Positions 63,782-64,000 of a DNA stretch of 64,000 bases are shown in pieces (the stretch's first letter is position 1; each line of letters begins with the position of its first letter). Under the pieces are notes generated by a model, which saw only the letters and a list, made by a program, of their open reading frames with translations, searched no databases and was not told the origin of the DNA. Position numbers and translations under genes: made by a program. Source of the stretch: Cristatella mucedo (Eukaryota > Bryozoa > Phylactolaemata > Cristatellidae); the NCBI GenBank assembly GCA_009760855.2, contig WPIO01000239.1:155962-219961 (forward strand), read 5' to 3'.

Positions 63782-63943
63782 AATCTTCACTTTTATATCT
63801 GCCTGAGAATGAATTTTCACCTTTTATATCTGCCTGAGAATGAATTTTCGCCTTTAATATACATATCTGCCTGAGAATGAATTTTCATCTTTTACATATA
63901 TCTGCCTGAGAATGAATTTTTACCTTTTATATCTGACGCCTAC
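63782..63943 (+). repeat. ~33-39 bp minisatellite at window end
   Basis: Four full units of ATCTGCCTGAGAATGAATTT followed by TCRCCTTTTA-type sequence, with partial units at both ends. Spacers vary (TATATACAT, ACATAT). Confidence 0.9.
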
Positions 63944-64000
63944 TTATAAAGACAATTTCACCACATCCAAGTTTTGGCCGGCGCACTGTACTTCACACAC

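Noticed and set aside
63782-63943. CRISPR-like direct repeats
   Set aside because: Units are contiguous and diverged with no unique uniform spacers, in a eukaryotic sequence; it is a minisatellite.

Overview
This window is animal nuclear DNA. It has GT-AG spliced exons in long introns, CpG-rich 5' DNA, L2-type LINEs, tRNA-derived SINEs, a piggyBac fossil and long TA/CT/TG microsatellites. The only recognisable host gene family is ELOVL (very-long-chain fatty acid elongase, ELOVL1/7-like). The species is probably an invertebrate but cannot be named from the sequence.

Layout. 1-13471 is the left copy of a ~13.5 kb segmental duplication; it carries the last three coding exons of one elongase gene (gene A: 5530-5635, 9767-9903, 13157-13354). 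13472-19880 is repeat-rich spacer (TA and CT arrays, SINEs, LINE pieces). 19881-30447 is a tandem array of a 4.5-5.4 kb composite unit (minisatellite, hairpin, TA tract, broken L2 reverse transcriptase, TG tract, 3' flank) in two near-full copies and one truncated copy. 30448-38080 holds SINEs, a degenerate endonuclease+RT L2 element and unrecognised DNA. From 38.09 kb a second, complete elongase gene (gene B) starts: a probable 5' UTR splice-donor region, then coding exons 38476-38536, 39574-39764, 40201-40281, 42926-42982. Its 11.9 kb intron 4 contains nested, oppositely oriented L2 elements and then enters the right copy of the duplication (49039-62623), which supplies exons 5-7 (54857-54962, 59069-59205, 62309-62506). 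All seven exons join in phase to a 276-residue protein with the KxxELxDT, HxxHH, HxxMYxYY and TxxQxxQ motifs of the family. 62892-62994 (minus) looks like the terminal exon of an unidentified convergent gene, and the window ends in a ~33 bp minisatellite.

Reading. Two head-to-tail elongase genes share a recently duplicated 3' half. Introns of the two copies are nearly identical, while shared exons differ at seven amino-acid positions, including a codon that is normally Trp and has changed differently in each copy. Gene A exons 1-4 would lie left of the window, if they exist. Most other content is mobile: an L2-like LINE family ends in a conserved stem-loop plus (ATT)n, and one tRNA-SINE family carries the same tail, consistent with a LINE/SINE partnership. 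No prokaryotic, CRISPR or viral system was seen.
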